Positions 10,631 to 22,803 of a stretch of DNA of 64,000 bases are shown here, piece after piece (position 1 is the stretch's first letter; each line of letters begins with the position of its first letter). The notes below the pieces were generated by a model, which saw nothing but the letters and a program-made list of their open reading frames with translations, was not told the origin of the DNA and searched no databases. Both the position numbers and the translations under genes were made by a program. Origin of the DNA: Alphaproteobacteria bacterium (GTDB taxonomy: Bacteria; Pseudomonadota; Alphaproteobacteria; UBA6615); contig JAALLF010000008.1 of the NCBI GenBank assembly GCA_011087645.1, forward strand, positions 62,001-126,000, written 5' to 3'.

Positions 10631-10656
10631 GGGCGGTCGTCCTTCGTCTAAATGCC

Positions 10657-12165
10657 TCAACCCGACGTATTGGCATACCGCTGCGCTTCAGCGGCGGCGC
10701 GCAATAGCGCCTTAGCCTTGTTGCAGCTTTCCTGGAACTCCGCTTCCGGGTCTGAATCGGCGACCACGCCACCACCGGCCTGCACATGCATGATGCCATT
10801 TTGCACCAGCGCGGTACGTAAGGTGATGCAGGTATCCATATCGCCGTTGGCGCCGAAATAACCCACCGTGCCGGCGTAGAAACTGCGCCGTTCGCTCTCC
10901 AACTCGTCGATGATTTCCATGGCGCGAATTTTCGGTGCGCCCGACACCGTGCCCGCCGGGAAACCAGCCACCAGCGCCTGCAACCCGTTCAACGCCGATT
11001 TCAATTGCCCCTGCACGTTCGAGACGATGTGCATGACATGGCTGTAGCGTTCGATGGTGTAGCTCTCGGTCACCTCGACGGTGCCGATTTCGGCGACCCG
11101 TCCGACATCGTTACGGCCCAAGTCGAGCAGCATCAAATGCTCGGCCTGTTCTTTTGGATCGGCCAGCAACTCTTCAGCCAAGGCTTCATCTTCGGGCGCG
11201 GTTTTGCCCCGCGGCCTTGTGCCGGCGATCGGCCGAACAGTGACCGTATCGTCGCGCAAGCGCACCAGGATTTCGGGGCTGGAGCCGACCAGCGAGAAGC
11301 CATCCATATTGACGATAAACAGAAAAGGCGAGGGGTTGAGCCGCCGCAGCGCGCGGTACAAAGCCATTGGCGGCGCGCTCAACGGCAGGCTGAAGCGCTG
11401 TGAAGGCACCACCTGGAATATATCGCCGGCGCGGATGTACTCCTTGGCCCGCTCGACCATGGCGTGGTAGCCGGCGCGCGTGGTGTTAGAGACCGGCTCG
11501 GCCAGATCCGGCATCTCGGTCGAGGCCAAGGTTCCGCCCGGCACGCTGCGATCCAGACCCGCGACAACGGCATCGAGACGGGCGCCGGCCGCGGTATAGG
11601 CAGCCGCGGCATCGAGCGCGGGGTCCGGCCAAACGGGGGTCACCACGGTGATCTTGTCAGCCACATTATCGAACACGGCGGTTACCGTGGGGCGAATGAA
11701 AATCGCGTCGGGAATACCAATGACATCAGGGTTGGTGTCGGGCAGGCGCTCCATCAGGCGCACCATGTCGTAACTCATATAGCCGAACACGCCGACAGCC
11801 GAGGGCGGCACCGCGTCGGGCAAATCGATCTGCGAGTCCGTAATCAACGACGACAACGCGTCCAGGCTGGTTTCCTCGCAGGCCTGAAATTCACCCTGCT
11901 CACCGGCCATCACGCGGGCAGTTTCGGCGCGCGCGCCAAAGCACCGCCAGATTAAATCCGGATCGAAGCCGAGGACCGAATAGCGGCCGCGCACCGCGCC
12001 GCCTTCTACCGATTCGAGCAAGAAGCTATAGGGCTGACCGGCGGCGAGCTTGAGCATCGCCGATACCGGCGTCTCTAGGTCGGCGACAAGTTCGGTCCAA
12101 ACAACTTGGGGTCGGTTTTCCGCATAGATCTTGGAAAAGCCGTCGACAGCGGGAAATTGTGTCAT
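10657..12165 (-). CDS. trpE: Anthranilate synthase component I
   Basis: Converts chorismate to anthranilate with TrpG. The 502-residue protein has the Trp-feedback region in its N-terminal half (LLESVEGGAVRGRYSVLGF, with the LLES motif for tryptophan binding). The C-terminal chorismate-binding domain shows PSQRF, PSPFLFIVN, GSSPEIL, RPIAGTRPRG, DLGRNDVGRV, GTVSGAPK and GGGVVADSDPEAEF. Its ATG overlaps the stop of the PpiD-like gene by one base, so the two are translationally coupled. Confidence 0.97.
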   Translation of the reverse strand: MTQFPAVDGFSKIYAENRPQVVWTELVADLETPVSAMLKLAAGQPYSFLLESVEGGAVRGRYSVLGFDPDLIWRCFGARAETARVMAGEQGEFQACEETSLDALSSLITDSQIDLPDAVPPSAVGVFGYMSYDMVRLMERLPDTNPDVIGIPDAIFIRPTVTAVFDNVADKITVVTPVWPDPALDAAAAYTAAGARLDAVVAGLDRSVPGGTLASTEMPDLAEPVSNTTRAGYHAMVERAKEYIRAGDIFQVVPSQRFSLPLSAPPMALYRALRRLNPSPFLFIVNMDGFSLVGSSPEILVRLRDDTVTVRPIAGTRPRGKTAPEDEALAEELLADPKEQAEHLMLLDLGRNDVGRVAEIGTVEVTESYTIERYSHVMHIVSNVQGQLKSALNGLQALVAGFPAGTVSGAPKIRAMEIIDELESERRSFYAGTVGYFGANGDMDTCITLRTALVQNGIMHVQAGGGVVADSDPEAEFQESCNKAKALLRAAAEAQRYANTSG

Positions 12166-14069
12166 CAGGGCAGGATATTTTGCTCGATGGCTTCGCGGTC
12201 GACATCGATGGAGTAACGGTCGCGCAGCGCAGTGGTGAGCTGGCGCGAAATGTCGCGGTTGATGCTATCGGCCAACTCCGCCGTTAGATCTTCACGTTCA
12301 AATTCGTCACCGCCGCCGGTGACCCGGGTAATTTCGACCAGCCGGGCGACACCGACGCCGTTTTGGGTTTGCGCCAACACCACATCGCCTTCCTGACCTT
12401 GAAAGATCGGTGTGATAAGGGAACCGGCGATTGTCGATCCCAAGCCAGTTCGATCGAACGGTTGGGTGGTCTCAAAAGTGGCGCCGATTTCGCGCGCCAG
12501 TTCCTCGAAATTACCGCCGGCGCGGGTACGGTCAGCCAAATCGGTTGCCCGTTCAACCGCCAGCGCCAAGCGTTCGCGATCCAGCCAGGCAGCCGTCAAT
12601 ACATCGCGAATGCGCTCCAACGGCTCGATCTGCGGCGGCCGAACGGAATCAGTGCGCGCCACGAAAAACCCGCCATCCTCGGTTTCCACCACATCGCCAA
12701 TCTCGCCCTCGTCGGTAACGAATACCGCGTTCACGATACCCGCCAACGGTTCGAAGGGTACGGGCTGCCCGCTTGCGACGAGGCCACTGGTGTTGAAAGG
12801 CGCGAGTTTCTGTACCTCCAGGCCGTTATCGCGCGCCACCTCTTCTATGGTCCCGCCAGCGGCGAGACCATCTTCCACCGCATTGACCAAGTCGAAAATA
12901 TCGTCGCGCGCCTGTTCAAGCGCAATCGCCTGACGCAAACCATCGGCGACATCTTTAAGCGGGATGGTTTCCTCCGGAAATACCTCGACTACCGACAGTA
13001 ATTGCCAGCCTAGAGGGGTCTCGATCGGATCGGATGTTCCCCCAGCGAGCATCGAAAAGGCGGCCTGGGCGAGATCGCTATCCGGGACCTGTGAGATCTG
13101 TAGCGTTCCCATGGAGACCGGTGGGAAACCGGCTAACTCCTCGACCGCCTCGGCAAAAGGGCGGCCTTCGGTAATCAAGGCCTTGGCCTTTCCCGCGCTT
13201 TCCTGATCGAGGAATATGCCCTGCAGAATTTCGCGGCGTTCACCACGCTGAAAATTCGCCAGCCGATCGGCATAGACTTCGGCGATTTCCTCATCGTCAA
13301 TGACTAGACTATCGGCCAGCCCTTGGACCGTCATCGATATTACGGTTGCCTCGCGGGTCTCCGGCGCCTGGAACGATTCCTTATTCTCTTCGTAGAACGC
13401 CAACAGCTCGGCTTCGTCAGGCTGCGCCAGTCCTTCAACCGTCGTCGTGCTGATGGTCGCCAACTCGGCGGTCCGTTGCTCGAAGCGATACTTGTAAAAT
13501 GCGTCCACCATGGCTTCGGGCACGGCGATGGCCTCGCGCAATGTCCCGAGATATTGGGCGCGCGTTAAATCCTCGCGTGCGCTGGCGATAAATTGCGCCT
13601 CACTCAACCTAGCTTGACGCAGATAGCCGCCAAACGCCGACGCGTCGAAATTACCGTTCGCATCGCGGAAGGCATCGATATCCCGGATAGCGGCCTCCAC
13701 TGCGGCATCTGAGGCGGCCACGCCAAGATCGCGCGCCGCCACATCGAAAAGGGAACGGGTCACCATGGTGCTTATGGTCTGGTTGAGAATGCTCGCGGCG
13801 ATCGGTGAAGTCGGGTCGATCTGCTGACCGTTGGCCTGAGATATTTGCTGAAGTTGGTTATTAAACTCAATGCTGACCTGACGCAGCGAGAAATCCAAAT
13901 CGCCGACTTCGACTACCGCGTTGGTATTGCCGCGATTATGGCCCCCGCCATGTCCGCCACCGCCGCCGAAATTGCTTGACCCGAAGAAAACGACGAAGGT
14001 CAAGGCCAACAGGCCGAGAATCGTCTTCATGATCCAGCTTTTGGTCATTTCGCGGAGGGCTTCAAGCAT
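12165..14069 (-). CDS. ppiD: Membrane-anchored peptidyl-prolyl isomerase/foldase (PpiD/SurA-N-like)
   Basis: The 634-residue periplasmic chaperone has one N-terminal membrane anchor (IMKTILGLLALTFVVFFG, residues 13-30), then a SurA_N-like helical region and a parvulin-type domain around 245-360. The overall architecture and length match PpiD, which helps newly exported proteins fold at the Sec translocon. Directly after the anchor is an unusual Gly/His-rich linker, GGGGGHGGGHNRG. It is upstream of and coupled to trpE. It starts 203 bases from divergent tpiA. Confidence 0.88.
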   Translation of the reverse strand: MLEALREMTKSWIMKTILGLLALTFVVFFGSSNFGGGGGHGGGHNRGNTNAVVEVGDLDFSLRQVSIEFNNQLQQISQANGQQIDPTSPIAASILNQTISTMVTRSLFDVAARDLGVAASDAAVEAAIRDIDAFRDANGNFDASAFGGYLRQARLSEAQFIASAREDLTRAQYLGTLREAIAVPEAMVDAFYKYRFEQRTAELATISTTTVEGLAQPDEAELLAFYEENKESFQAPETREATVISMTVQGLADSLVIDDEEIAEVYADRLANFQRGERREILQGIFLDQESAGKAKALITEGRPFAEAVEELAGFPPVSMGTLQISQVPDSDLAQAAFSMLAGGTSDPIETPLGWQLLSVVEVFPEETIPLKDVADGLRQAIALEQARDDIFDLVNAVEDGLAAGGTIEEVARDNGLEVQKLAPFNTSGLVASGQPVPFEPLAGIVNAVFVTDEGEIGDVVETEDGGFFVARTDSVRPPQIEPLERIRDVLTAAWLDRERLALAVERATDLADRTRAGGNFEELAREIGATFETTQPFDRTGLGSTIAGSLITPIFQGQEGDVVLAQTQNGVGVARLVEITRVTGGGDEFEREDLTAELADSINRDISRQLTTALRDRYSIDVDREAIEQNILP

Positions 14070-14272
14070 TCTTACGCATTCCTTTCACGTGCAGCGCCGT
14101 TTCGGGCCCGAGACGCATGGCGGCGCATCATAGTGATGGCAGTATAACCCGGCAAGCAATCGCCGGGGCGCCTAAAAAAACAGCCGATATTGGCCAAATC
14201 GAGTGGCTGTGTTAGAGCATCAGCGCCCAATTTGGCGTATTTTGAGCCAAGTGAAATGCAAATTTTGGTGAG

Positions 14273-15049
14273 ATGATGGCAGGCCCTCGAAAATTAATCG
14301 CCGGCAACTGGAAAATGAACAATTTGGCGGCCGAAGGTCAGGCACTGGCCGGCGCGATTGGCGATATAGCCGCGTCCGGCGATTCGCCCGATTGCGATCT
14401 GTTGGTGTGCCCGCCGGCCACAATATTACAGACCATCGCGGCACAGCTGGCCGACAGCGCGGTCGCCGTCGGCGGCCAAAACTGCCACGCCGAGCCTAGC
14501 GGGGCCTATACCGGCGACGTTAGCGCCGCGATGTTGGCCGATATTGGCGCCAGCTACGTGATACTGGGCCATTCCGAGCGCCGCCACGGTCTCGGCGAGA
14601 CCGACGCCATGATCCAGGCTAAGGTCACCGCTGCCCTTGGTGCGGGCCTCATTGCGATCGCGTGCATTGGCGAAACCGAGGCACAGCGCGACGCCGGCCA
14701 AACCCTCGACGTCTTAAGCCGCCAACTTGACGGGTCGCTGCCATCCGCCGGGCAGGGCGCCCTCGATGGCACCAATCTGGTCGTCGCCTATGAGCCCGTT
14801 TGGGCCATTGGCACCGGACGCACCCCCACGAATGAAGAAATCGCCAGCGCGCATGACCATATCCGCGCCTGCTTGCAGCGGTTAGTAGGGTCCGGTGCGG
14901 AGCAAATTCGGCTGCTTTATGGCGGCTCCATGAAGCCTGAGAATGCCGCGGCAATCCTGGCCATCGACAATGTTGACGGGGGCCTAATCGGCGGCGCGAG
15001 CCTCAAGGCCAGCGACTTCTGTGCCATAGCGGACGCCACGGTCGGTTGA
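14273..15049 (+). CDS. tpiA: Triosephosphate isomerase
   Basis: Interconverts dihydroxyacetone phosphate and glyceraldehyde-3-phosphate. The 258-residue TIM barrel has GNWKMN (catalytic Lys), the catalytic His in VILGHSERR, the catalytic Glu in VAYEPVWAIGTG, the YGGSMKPEN phosphate loop, and GGASLKASDF at the end. There are two successive ATG codons at the start. It is the first gene of the tpiA-secG-pyrG-kdsA-eno-ftsB cluster. Confidence 0.97.
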   Translation: MMAGPRKLIAGNWKMNNLAAEGQALAGAIGDIAASGDSPDCDLLVCPPATILQTIAAQLADSAVAVGGQNCHAEPSGAYTGDVSAAMLADIGASYVILGHSERRHGLGETDAMIQAKVTAALGAGLIAIACIGETEAQRDAGQTLDVLSRQLDGSLPSAGQGALDGTNLVVAYEPVWAIGTGRTPTNEEIASAHDHIRACLQRLVGSGAEQIRLLYGGSMKPENAAAILAIDNVDGGLIGGASLKASDFCAIADATVG

Positions 15050-15168
15050 ATTGGAACGTTTAGACTGGAATTAAGGCGGCCAAGGCATTAAATACCCGCC
15101 AGACTTAAGTTATATTTACGTCCGGCGCCTCGGCAGCCCCATTTGAGAACCTGCGGTTAGAATCAGCA

Positions 15169-15525
15169 ATGCAAACAATTATCCTCGTCGTCCACCTGCT
15201 TCTGGCGCTTGCGCTGGTCGGGGTCGTCTTGATGCAAAAGTCCGAAGGCGGACTTGGCGGGCTCGGCGGTTCGGGCCCAGGTGCTGGCGGCGGCATGGGT
15301 GGGCTGCTAGGCGGCCGCGCGGCGGCGAACCTGTTGACCCGCGCCACCGCTATTCTCGCTGGCTCCTTCTTCATTACCAGTATCGGTCTAGCCATTCTGG
15401 CCGGCGACAATAGCGGCCCGGTTTCGATCATTCAGGACGGCACCGGCGCCGGTGGCGCCCCAACGCACCAGCAGGCGCCTGCGCCAATGCAGCCTCACCA
15501 GCCGGCGGTGCCAACCGGCGAATGA
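15169..15525 (+). CDS. secG: Preprotein translocase subunit SecG
   Basis: Small inner-membrane subunit of the SecYEG channel. At 118 residues it begins MQTIILVVHLLLALALVGVV (first helix) followed by LMQKSEGGLGG..., the SecG signature. A Gly-rich loop leads to a second helix (TRATAILAGSFFITSIGLAIL), and the tail is low-complexity, rich in Ala, Pro, Gln and His. It lies between tpiA and pyrG, the usual alphaproteobacterial position. Confidence 0.95.
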   Translation: MQTIILVVHLLLALALVGVVLMQKSEGGLGGLGGSGPGAGGGMGGLLGGRAAANLLTRATAILAGSFFITSIGLAILAGDNSGPVSIIQDGTGAGGAPTHQQAPAPMQPHQPAVPTGE

Positions 15526-15560
15526 CCGACACCGGGTCAAACTGCAAAACACTGATTTTT

Positions 15561-15584
15561 AGGCGGCACCCGTGCCGCCTTTTT
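15561..15584 (+). terminator. Rho-independent terminator after secG
   Basis: AGGCGGCAC and GTGCCGCCT form a perfect GC-rich stem with a minimal central loop, followed by a T run. The stem is extended by flanking CACTGA/TCAGTG complementarity. It ends the tpiA-secG unit, so pyrG at 15673 should have its own promoter in the 89 bases that follow. Confidence 0.88.
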
Positions 15585-15627
15585 CAGTGGTGGAACATGA
15601 AATTGCAAAAAAGCGCCTTGTGGATGA

Positions 15628-17304
<1,677 letters not shown>

Positions 17305-17306
17305 GC

Positions 17307-18155
17307 ATGGCCGCGCCCGCAAACGTGACGATCGGCAATGTGCTCATCGGCAACGATAAGCCGCTGGCGCTGATCGCCGGCCCGTGCCAGCTCGAATCGC
17401 GCGCCCATGCCCTGGAAATGAGCGCCGCTTTAGCGGAAATGTCGAAAAAACTCGGCATCGGCGTCATCTACAAAACCAGCTTCGACAAAGCCAACCGCAC
17501 CTCTGTCGATACTGCGCGCGGCCTCGGCCTGGAAGAGTGCCTGCCGATCTTCGCTGAAATTCGCGAGACCAGCGGACTGCCGGTCCTGACCGACGTCCAT
17601 GACGCCGCCCATTGCGCGCGGGTCGCGGAAGCGGTCGACGTCTTGCAGATACCGGCTTTCTTGTGCCGTCAGACCGACTTGATCGTCGCCGCCGCCGAAA
17701 CCGGCCGGGCGCTGCACATCAAGAAGGGACAATTTCTGGCGCCATGGGATATGAAAAACGTGGTCGCCAAAGCGCGCGCCGCCGGTAATGACCGGGTGAT
17801 GGTGTGCGAGCGCGGCGCCAGCTTCGGCTACAACACGCTGGTGTCGGACATGCGCGCGCTGCCGATCATGGCCGGCGAGACCAACTGCCCGGTGGTCTTT
17901 GACGCCACCCATTCGGTGCAACAGCCGGGCGGGCAGGGGTCGACCAGTGGTGGGCAGCGGGAATTCGCACCCGTCCTGGCCCGCGCCGCCGTCGCCATCG
18001 GCGTCGCCGCGGTCTTCATGGAAACCCATGAAGACCCGGATAAGGCGCCCAGCGATGGTCCCAATATGATCCATCTCAACCAGTTACCGGGTATTGTCGA
18101 GACCTTACTTGAGATCGATAAGGTGGCTAAAGCCCATCCGGTGAAGCTGTCTTAA
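17307..18155 (+). CDS. kdsA: 3-deoxy-8-phosphooctulonate synthase (KDO-8-P synthase)
   Basis: Condenses phosphoenolpyruvate with arabinose-5-phosphate, the first committed step toward KDO of lipopolysaccharide, so the cell is expected to make LPS. The 282-residue protein shows [40 protein letters not shown] and METHEDPD. The cysteine in GPC (residue 27) is the metal ligand of the metal-dependent class of the family; the metal-independent E. coli type has asparagine there. It is directly downstream of pyrG. Confidence 0.96.
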   Translation: MAAPANVTIGNVLIGNDKPLALIAGPCQLESRAHALEMSAALAEMSKKLGIGVIYKTSFDKANRTSVDTARGLGLEECLPIFAEIRETSGLPVLTDVHDAAHCARVAEAVDVLQIPAFLCRQTDLIVAAAETGRALHIKKGQFLAPWDMKNVVAKARAAGNDRVMVCERGASFGYNTLVSDMRALPIMAGETNCPVVFDATHSVQQPGGQGSTSGGQREFAPVLARAAVAIGVAAVFMETHEDPDKAPSDGPNMIHLNQLPGIVETLLEIDKVAKAHPVKLS

Positions 18156-18187
18156 AGTCCGATTATAAGAAACCAGATAAAGTGTGA

Positions 18188-19474
<1,287 letters not shown>

Positions 19475-19526
19475 GAAAATACTTTAATCCTTGACGACGC
19501 GAATCCCTTTGTGATTCCATGGTCTT

Positions 19527-19847
19527 ATGACGGTATTCGAAGATATTCGGTTGCGCGCGCGCCATATCTGGTTGACGGTGTTCGGTGCTTTGGTGCTGGC
19601 CTATTTTTCGTATCACATGATTCAAGGAAATCATGGCGTTATCGCGCTGCTTGAACTTCAGTCGAAAGTTGCCGCGGCGGAAATTATCCAATCGCAGACA
19701 AATGCCGACCATCAGCGCCTGGCGCAGCAGGTTGCCTTACTGCGGCCCGACAATCTCGATCCCGACATGCTTGAGGAACGTAGCCGCGTGATGCTGAACT
19801 ACGTCCACCCGGACGAAGTCGTCATCATGACCCCGACGCTCCGGTAA
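19527..19847 (+). CDS. ftsB: Septum formation initiator FtsB/DivIC family
   Basis: The 106-residue bitopic protein has a short cytoplasmic N-terminus, one membrane helix (HIWLTVFGALVLAYFSYHMIQG, about residues 13-34) and a periplasmic coiled coil ending in the RPDNLDPDMLEERSRVMLNYVHPDEVVI block, typical of alphaproteobacterial FtsB-like proteins. It acts with FtsL and FtsQ in division. Its place after eno is conserved. A decayed partial copy lies at 23807-23889. Confidence 0.9.
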   Translation: MTVFEDIRLRARHIWLTVFGALVLAYFSYHMIQGNHGVIALLELQSKVAAAEIIQSQTNADHQRLAQQVALLRPDNLDPDMLEERSRVMLNYVHPDEVVIMTPTLR

Positions 19848-19890
19848 CGCGCCCCACCGATAGCGGCGACTGACCATACAGTGGTTTAGA

Positions 19891-20250
19891 TTGTCTCAAA
19901 ACACAGAGCATTCCAGCGATATCCGAGCGGGATTGAAACTGGCGGTTAGGACATTTGCGCTTATCGGCGTTGCATCGCTCTTCCGGCACGCCCCCATCGG
20001 CATCGAAGTATTGCAGTGGGTGTTCGCCGCTATCGCGCTCGTTTTGTTCATTTTCGGGGGTTTAGGAATTCTGCTAAGCGCAGCGGTGTGGCGCAACCTC
20101 ATCTGGCGAAGCACGCTGGGCCGCACAGCCACCTGGCGCGGCGGAAAAATTGGCAGCATTCTTCTCGCCGTGCCGCCCCTATTAGGTTTGTGCCTGATCG
20201 CAGCATTTCTCTTCGTCTCTATTGGCCGCCTTCTGCATCAGCAAATCTGA
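19891..20250 (+). CDS. Hypothetical small membrane protein
   Basis: 119 residues from a TTG at 19891, 43 bases after ftsB. Two clear hydrophobic helices (about residues 33-60 and 85-110) are separated by a basic loop (RNLIWRSTLGRTATWRGGK). I recognise no family. The TTG start and absence of a clear ribosome-binding site weaken the call, but the hydrophobic-basic-hydrophobic pattern is not typical of a chance frame. It could be cotranscribed with ftsB. Confidence 0.45.
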   Translation: MSQNTEHSSDIRAGLKLAVRTFALIGVASLFRHAPIGIEVLQWVFAAIALVLFIFGGLGILLSAAVWRNLIWRSTLGRTATWRGGKIGSILLAVPPLLGLCLIAAFLFVSIGRLLHQQI

Positions 20251-20303
20251 CAAAACAGCCAATAGGATCAGATGCGGCAGCCCATGGGGCGGCTGCACTC
20301 AAA

Positions 20304-20333
20304 ATCTTACATTATCCAGGAGAAGTGTAAGAT
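20304..20333. repeat. Palindromic element A (upstream of ridA)
   Basis: ATCTTACA and TGTAAGAT form a perfect 8-bp inverted repeat with a 14-base centre. It resembles elements B (20400-20428) and C (23961-23989) at its ends, but the centre differs. It lies in the 297-base gap 20251-20547, which otherwise holds an AACGCCTT/AAGGCGTT palindrome (20351-20367) and no gene. Confidence 0.5.
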
Positions 20334-20399
20334 ATTCGGGTAGCGAAGATAACGCCTTGAAGGCGTTCCCTAAATCCGGAAGCGATCAAGCGCCGTAGA

Positions 20400-20428
20400 A
20401 TCTTACGCTATTGGTGATAGTGTCAGAT
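20400..20428. repeat. Palindromic element B (upstream of ridA)
   Basis: A 29-base element with 12-base arms around a TGGTG centre; the arms pair except at two positions. Its right-hand 20 bases, TATTGGTGATAGTGTCAGAT, recur exactly in element C at 23961-23989, 3.5 kb away. It ends 119 bases before ridA. Its size and near-perfect dyad symmetry suit either a regulator operator or a small mobile palindrome. Confidence 0.6.
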
Positions 20429-20547
20429 GGGGCAGCCACTATTGACGCCTGCTTTTTACGCAAAACGAATATTCGGGGGGCGAGTAGAGACCGCGCGCAC
20501 ATCGCGCTAAACTCGTTACCAACTTTGCCTATTAGGGATGGACGCAA

Positions 20548-20934
20548 ATGACCTTCCAGCGCATCCGGCGCACCCAGCCGACCGCGGCGACGGGTGCCTA
20601 TTCCAAGGCGGTCCTGGCGGGCAATACCCTCTATCTTTCCGGCCAAACCGGGGCGGGGCTCGACGGGGCTCCGGCGGTTGCGGGAGACCCGGCCGCCCAG
20701 GCCCACCAAGCGTGCGAGAACATCAAAGTTCTTTTGGAAGAAGCGGGCGGTGATTTATCGCACGCCGTGAAACTGACGGTTTACATCACCGATCGCGCCT
20801 ACCGCGAACCCGTCTACGCGGTGATCGCCGACTACTTTGGCCCGCACGCCCCGGCCAGCACGGGGGTCATCGTCGACGGCCTCGCCTTGGCGGCGCTGTT
20901 GGTCGAGATCGATGTCACCGCGGTTCTGCCCTAG
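20548..20934 (+). CDS. RidA/YjgF family protein
   Basis: At 128 residues it matches the Rid family of enamine/imine deaminases, which hydrolyse reactive 2-aminoacrylate and related imines. Visible are GAYSKAVLAGNTLYLSGQTG near the N-terminus, AHQACENIKVLLEEAGGDLSHAVKLTVYITDRAYR in the middle, and VEIDVTAVLP at the end. The arginine expected for carboxylate binding near residue 105 (ARVE- type) is not seen (LLVEID here), so it may belong to a divergent Rid subgroup rather than RidA proper. It is preceded by palindromic elements A and B. Confidence 0.85.
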   Translation: MTFQRIRRTQPTAATGAYSKAVLAGNTLYLSGQTGAGLDGAPAVAGDPAAQAHQACENIKVLLEEAGGDLSHAVKLTVYITDRAYREPVYAVIADYFGPHAPASTGVIVDGLALAALLVEIDVTAVLP

Positions 20935-20952
20935 GCCGCCAATAGCAACCAG

Positions 20953-21345
20953 TTACCCAAAGAATTTGAAGAACCGATCCAGCACCTCGCCAGGTGCCTC
21001 TTCGGCGAGATAGTGTCCACTGTCTACAGCGCCGCCGGTAACTCCGGCGTCGCGGTATTGTTGCCAAATATCGAGCGGCTCGTACCACTTGCCGACCTTT
21101 CCCTGCTCTCCCCAAAGCACCAGTGACGGGCATTGTATTTTGTCGCCGGCCTCGCGGCTTTGCCGGTCGTGGGTCAAATCGATGGTGGCGGCGGCCCGAT
21201 AGTCCTCGCACATGCCGGTGATCATCTGCGGGTCGCGCACTGATGTCAGATAATCGGATAGGGCGTCGGGGTGGAAAAAATCGCCGCCTTTGGGTTCGCG
21301 CGACATCACCCGGCCCAACGCTAACCGGACCCCGCCGACCTTCAC
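20953..21345 (-). pseudogene. Truncated alpha/beta hydrolase (C-terminal half only)
   Basis: The frame encodes about 130 residues resembling the C-terminal half of haloacetate dehalogenase-like alpha/beta hydrolases (FHPDALSDYL...MCEDYRAAATIDLTHDR, CPSLVLWGEQGKVG, catalytic-His region SGHYLAEEAP). The N-terminal half with the oxyanion HG motif and nucleophile elbow is absent. The frame stays open upstream but the residues there are not hydrolase-like. A full protein would be about 290 residues. It is convergent with ridA. Probably a relic. Confidence 0.75.
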
Positions 21346-21443
21346 CCTTAATCCAAAGATCGGCTGCTGATGTAAGCTGCGATCTTCGAGAGGGCGCGCA
21401 ATTTTCTGGAACGAGCGTAACGTAAAAACTAAAATGAATTTCT

Positions 21444-22670
21444 ATGGCAAATAGAAATTACACCATGCCGCCCTTGGCGGAACGCGGAATATCGTTTCTC
21501 TTTATCATAGCAATTTTGGCTCTTCTGCTCGGGATTCTATCGGGCTTAAGGTGGCCCAATATTTGGGCGATGACCCATTATCTTTTTGACTACAGCAGCG
21601 GTTTCACCAAACGCGGCTTAATCGGCGAAATCCTGTCGCATGTTCTTGGCAACACGATTTCCTACGGCACCCTGGTTGTTTTAAGCCTGGGAATTTTCGT
21701 CGTTTGGGTGTTGATGCTGTTTTTAAAACTTCGACAATTAGCCGACGTAAATCATCACATATGGTTGGCTGCCGCCGTTGTGCTGATTTCGCCGGGCTTT
21801 GTGTTTCTCGTCCACAACATGGGTTATTTCGACCATGTCGGTCTGATCGTTGTGTTTCTTAGTTTCTTTTTACCCGCAACGTTTGCCGGCCTTCTGGCAC
21901 GGATCATCTTATGCAGCGTCATGGTCGTAATGCATGAGGCGTTCTTTTTGATGTTTTTCCCTGTCGTGGCATTGGAATTCGCGCTACGCGCAGCAATTGG
22001 TGACCGAAAAAATCGAATTGCGGCAACATTCTTGTTAGTTTCCGTCACGGTTGCCACGACATATTGGGTCGGCAATTCCACACTCCCCGACGCACACAGG
22101 ACGAGTTACACAAGCCATGTCTCGGAACGCGCTGGCGACTTTGCAATCCGCGAAGATGCTGTCGATGTTTTGTTTCGCGACGGTCGCGACAATATTATCG
22201 TCACCGGAAATGTAAGACAGCAGGTAGGAAATTCTTGGTCCACAGCAATCGCTGCGTTTTTCTTCATAATACCCCTGTCGATAGCGCTGATACTCGCAAG
22301 CTTGTACTTGATCGGCCGAGCCGACCTACCCGACCGAACCAAACTATTTTTGCGCTGGGGTACAATCGGTAGTGCCTTCAGCCCGTTGCTGCTGAATGTG
22401 CTCGCGTGGGATATCTGGCGGTTTTTCGCACTCACGCAATTTTCAGCATTCTTGGCATTAATCGCCGTCGGCACGCACCTGCGCAGCCAACTCGCTCACG
22501 TGGCTTGGACACGGCGGGCCAGTTACGTGATTCTAATACTTGCCTTTATTGGCATCGCAACTAACGTAAAATTGTTTGAAAGCTATAGTATTACGCGCAC
22601 ACCATACCTATTAAACATGACCCCGGTTATCGACATATTACAGGGTAATATTCGCATCCCGAGTTGGTAA
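21444..22670 (+). CDS. Multi-pass membrane protein, possible GT-C-like glycosyltransferase
   Basis: 408 residues with about nine to ten hydrophobic helices. It is visibly more AT-rich than the surrounding genes. An early conserved-looking motif, DYSSGFTKRGLIGEIL (about residues 50-65), recalls polytopic proteins of polysaccharide loci, and a soluble loop of about 50 residues (HRTSYTSHVSERAGDF..., about 215-265) sits between helix groups as in GT-C enzymes. No catalytic motif is certain. The composition and isolated position suggest acquisition by transfer. Function unknown. Confidence 0.7.
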   Translation: MANRNYTMPPLAERGISFLFIIAILALLLGILSGLRWPNIWAMTHYLFDYSSGFTKRGLIGEILSHVLGNTISYGTLVVLSLGIFVVWVLMLFLKLRQLADVNHHIWLAAAVVLISPGFVFLVHNMGYFDHVGLIVVFLSFFLPATFAGLLARIILCSVMVVMHEAFFLMFFPVVALEFALRAAIGDRKNRIAATFLLVSVTVATTYWVGNSTLPDAHRTSYTSHVSERAGDFAIREDAVDVLFRDGRDNIIVTGNVRQQVGNSWSTAIAAFFFIIPLSIALILASLYLIGRADLPDRTKLFLRWGTIGSAFSPLLLNVLAWDIWRFFALTQFSAFLALIAVGTHLRSQLAHVAWTRRASYVILILAFIGIATNVKLFESYSITRTPYLLNMTPVIDILQGNIRIPSW

Positions 22671-22803
22671 TTTTTCTTGCCGCGCAGTCAATTGAAACCA
22701 AGATTTGATATCTAACCAATACTGTCAATTCACTGGTATTCGGCCTGCGACGCGGCCCATCGCGCAGTCTTCCGTGACGGCAGGTTTGCTTCTAAAAAAT
22801 AAT

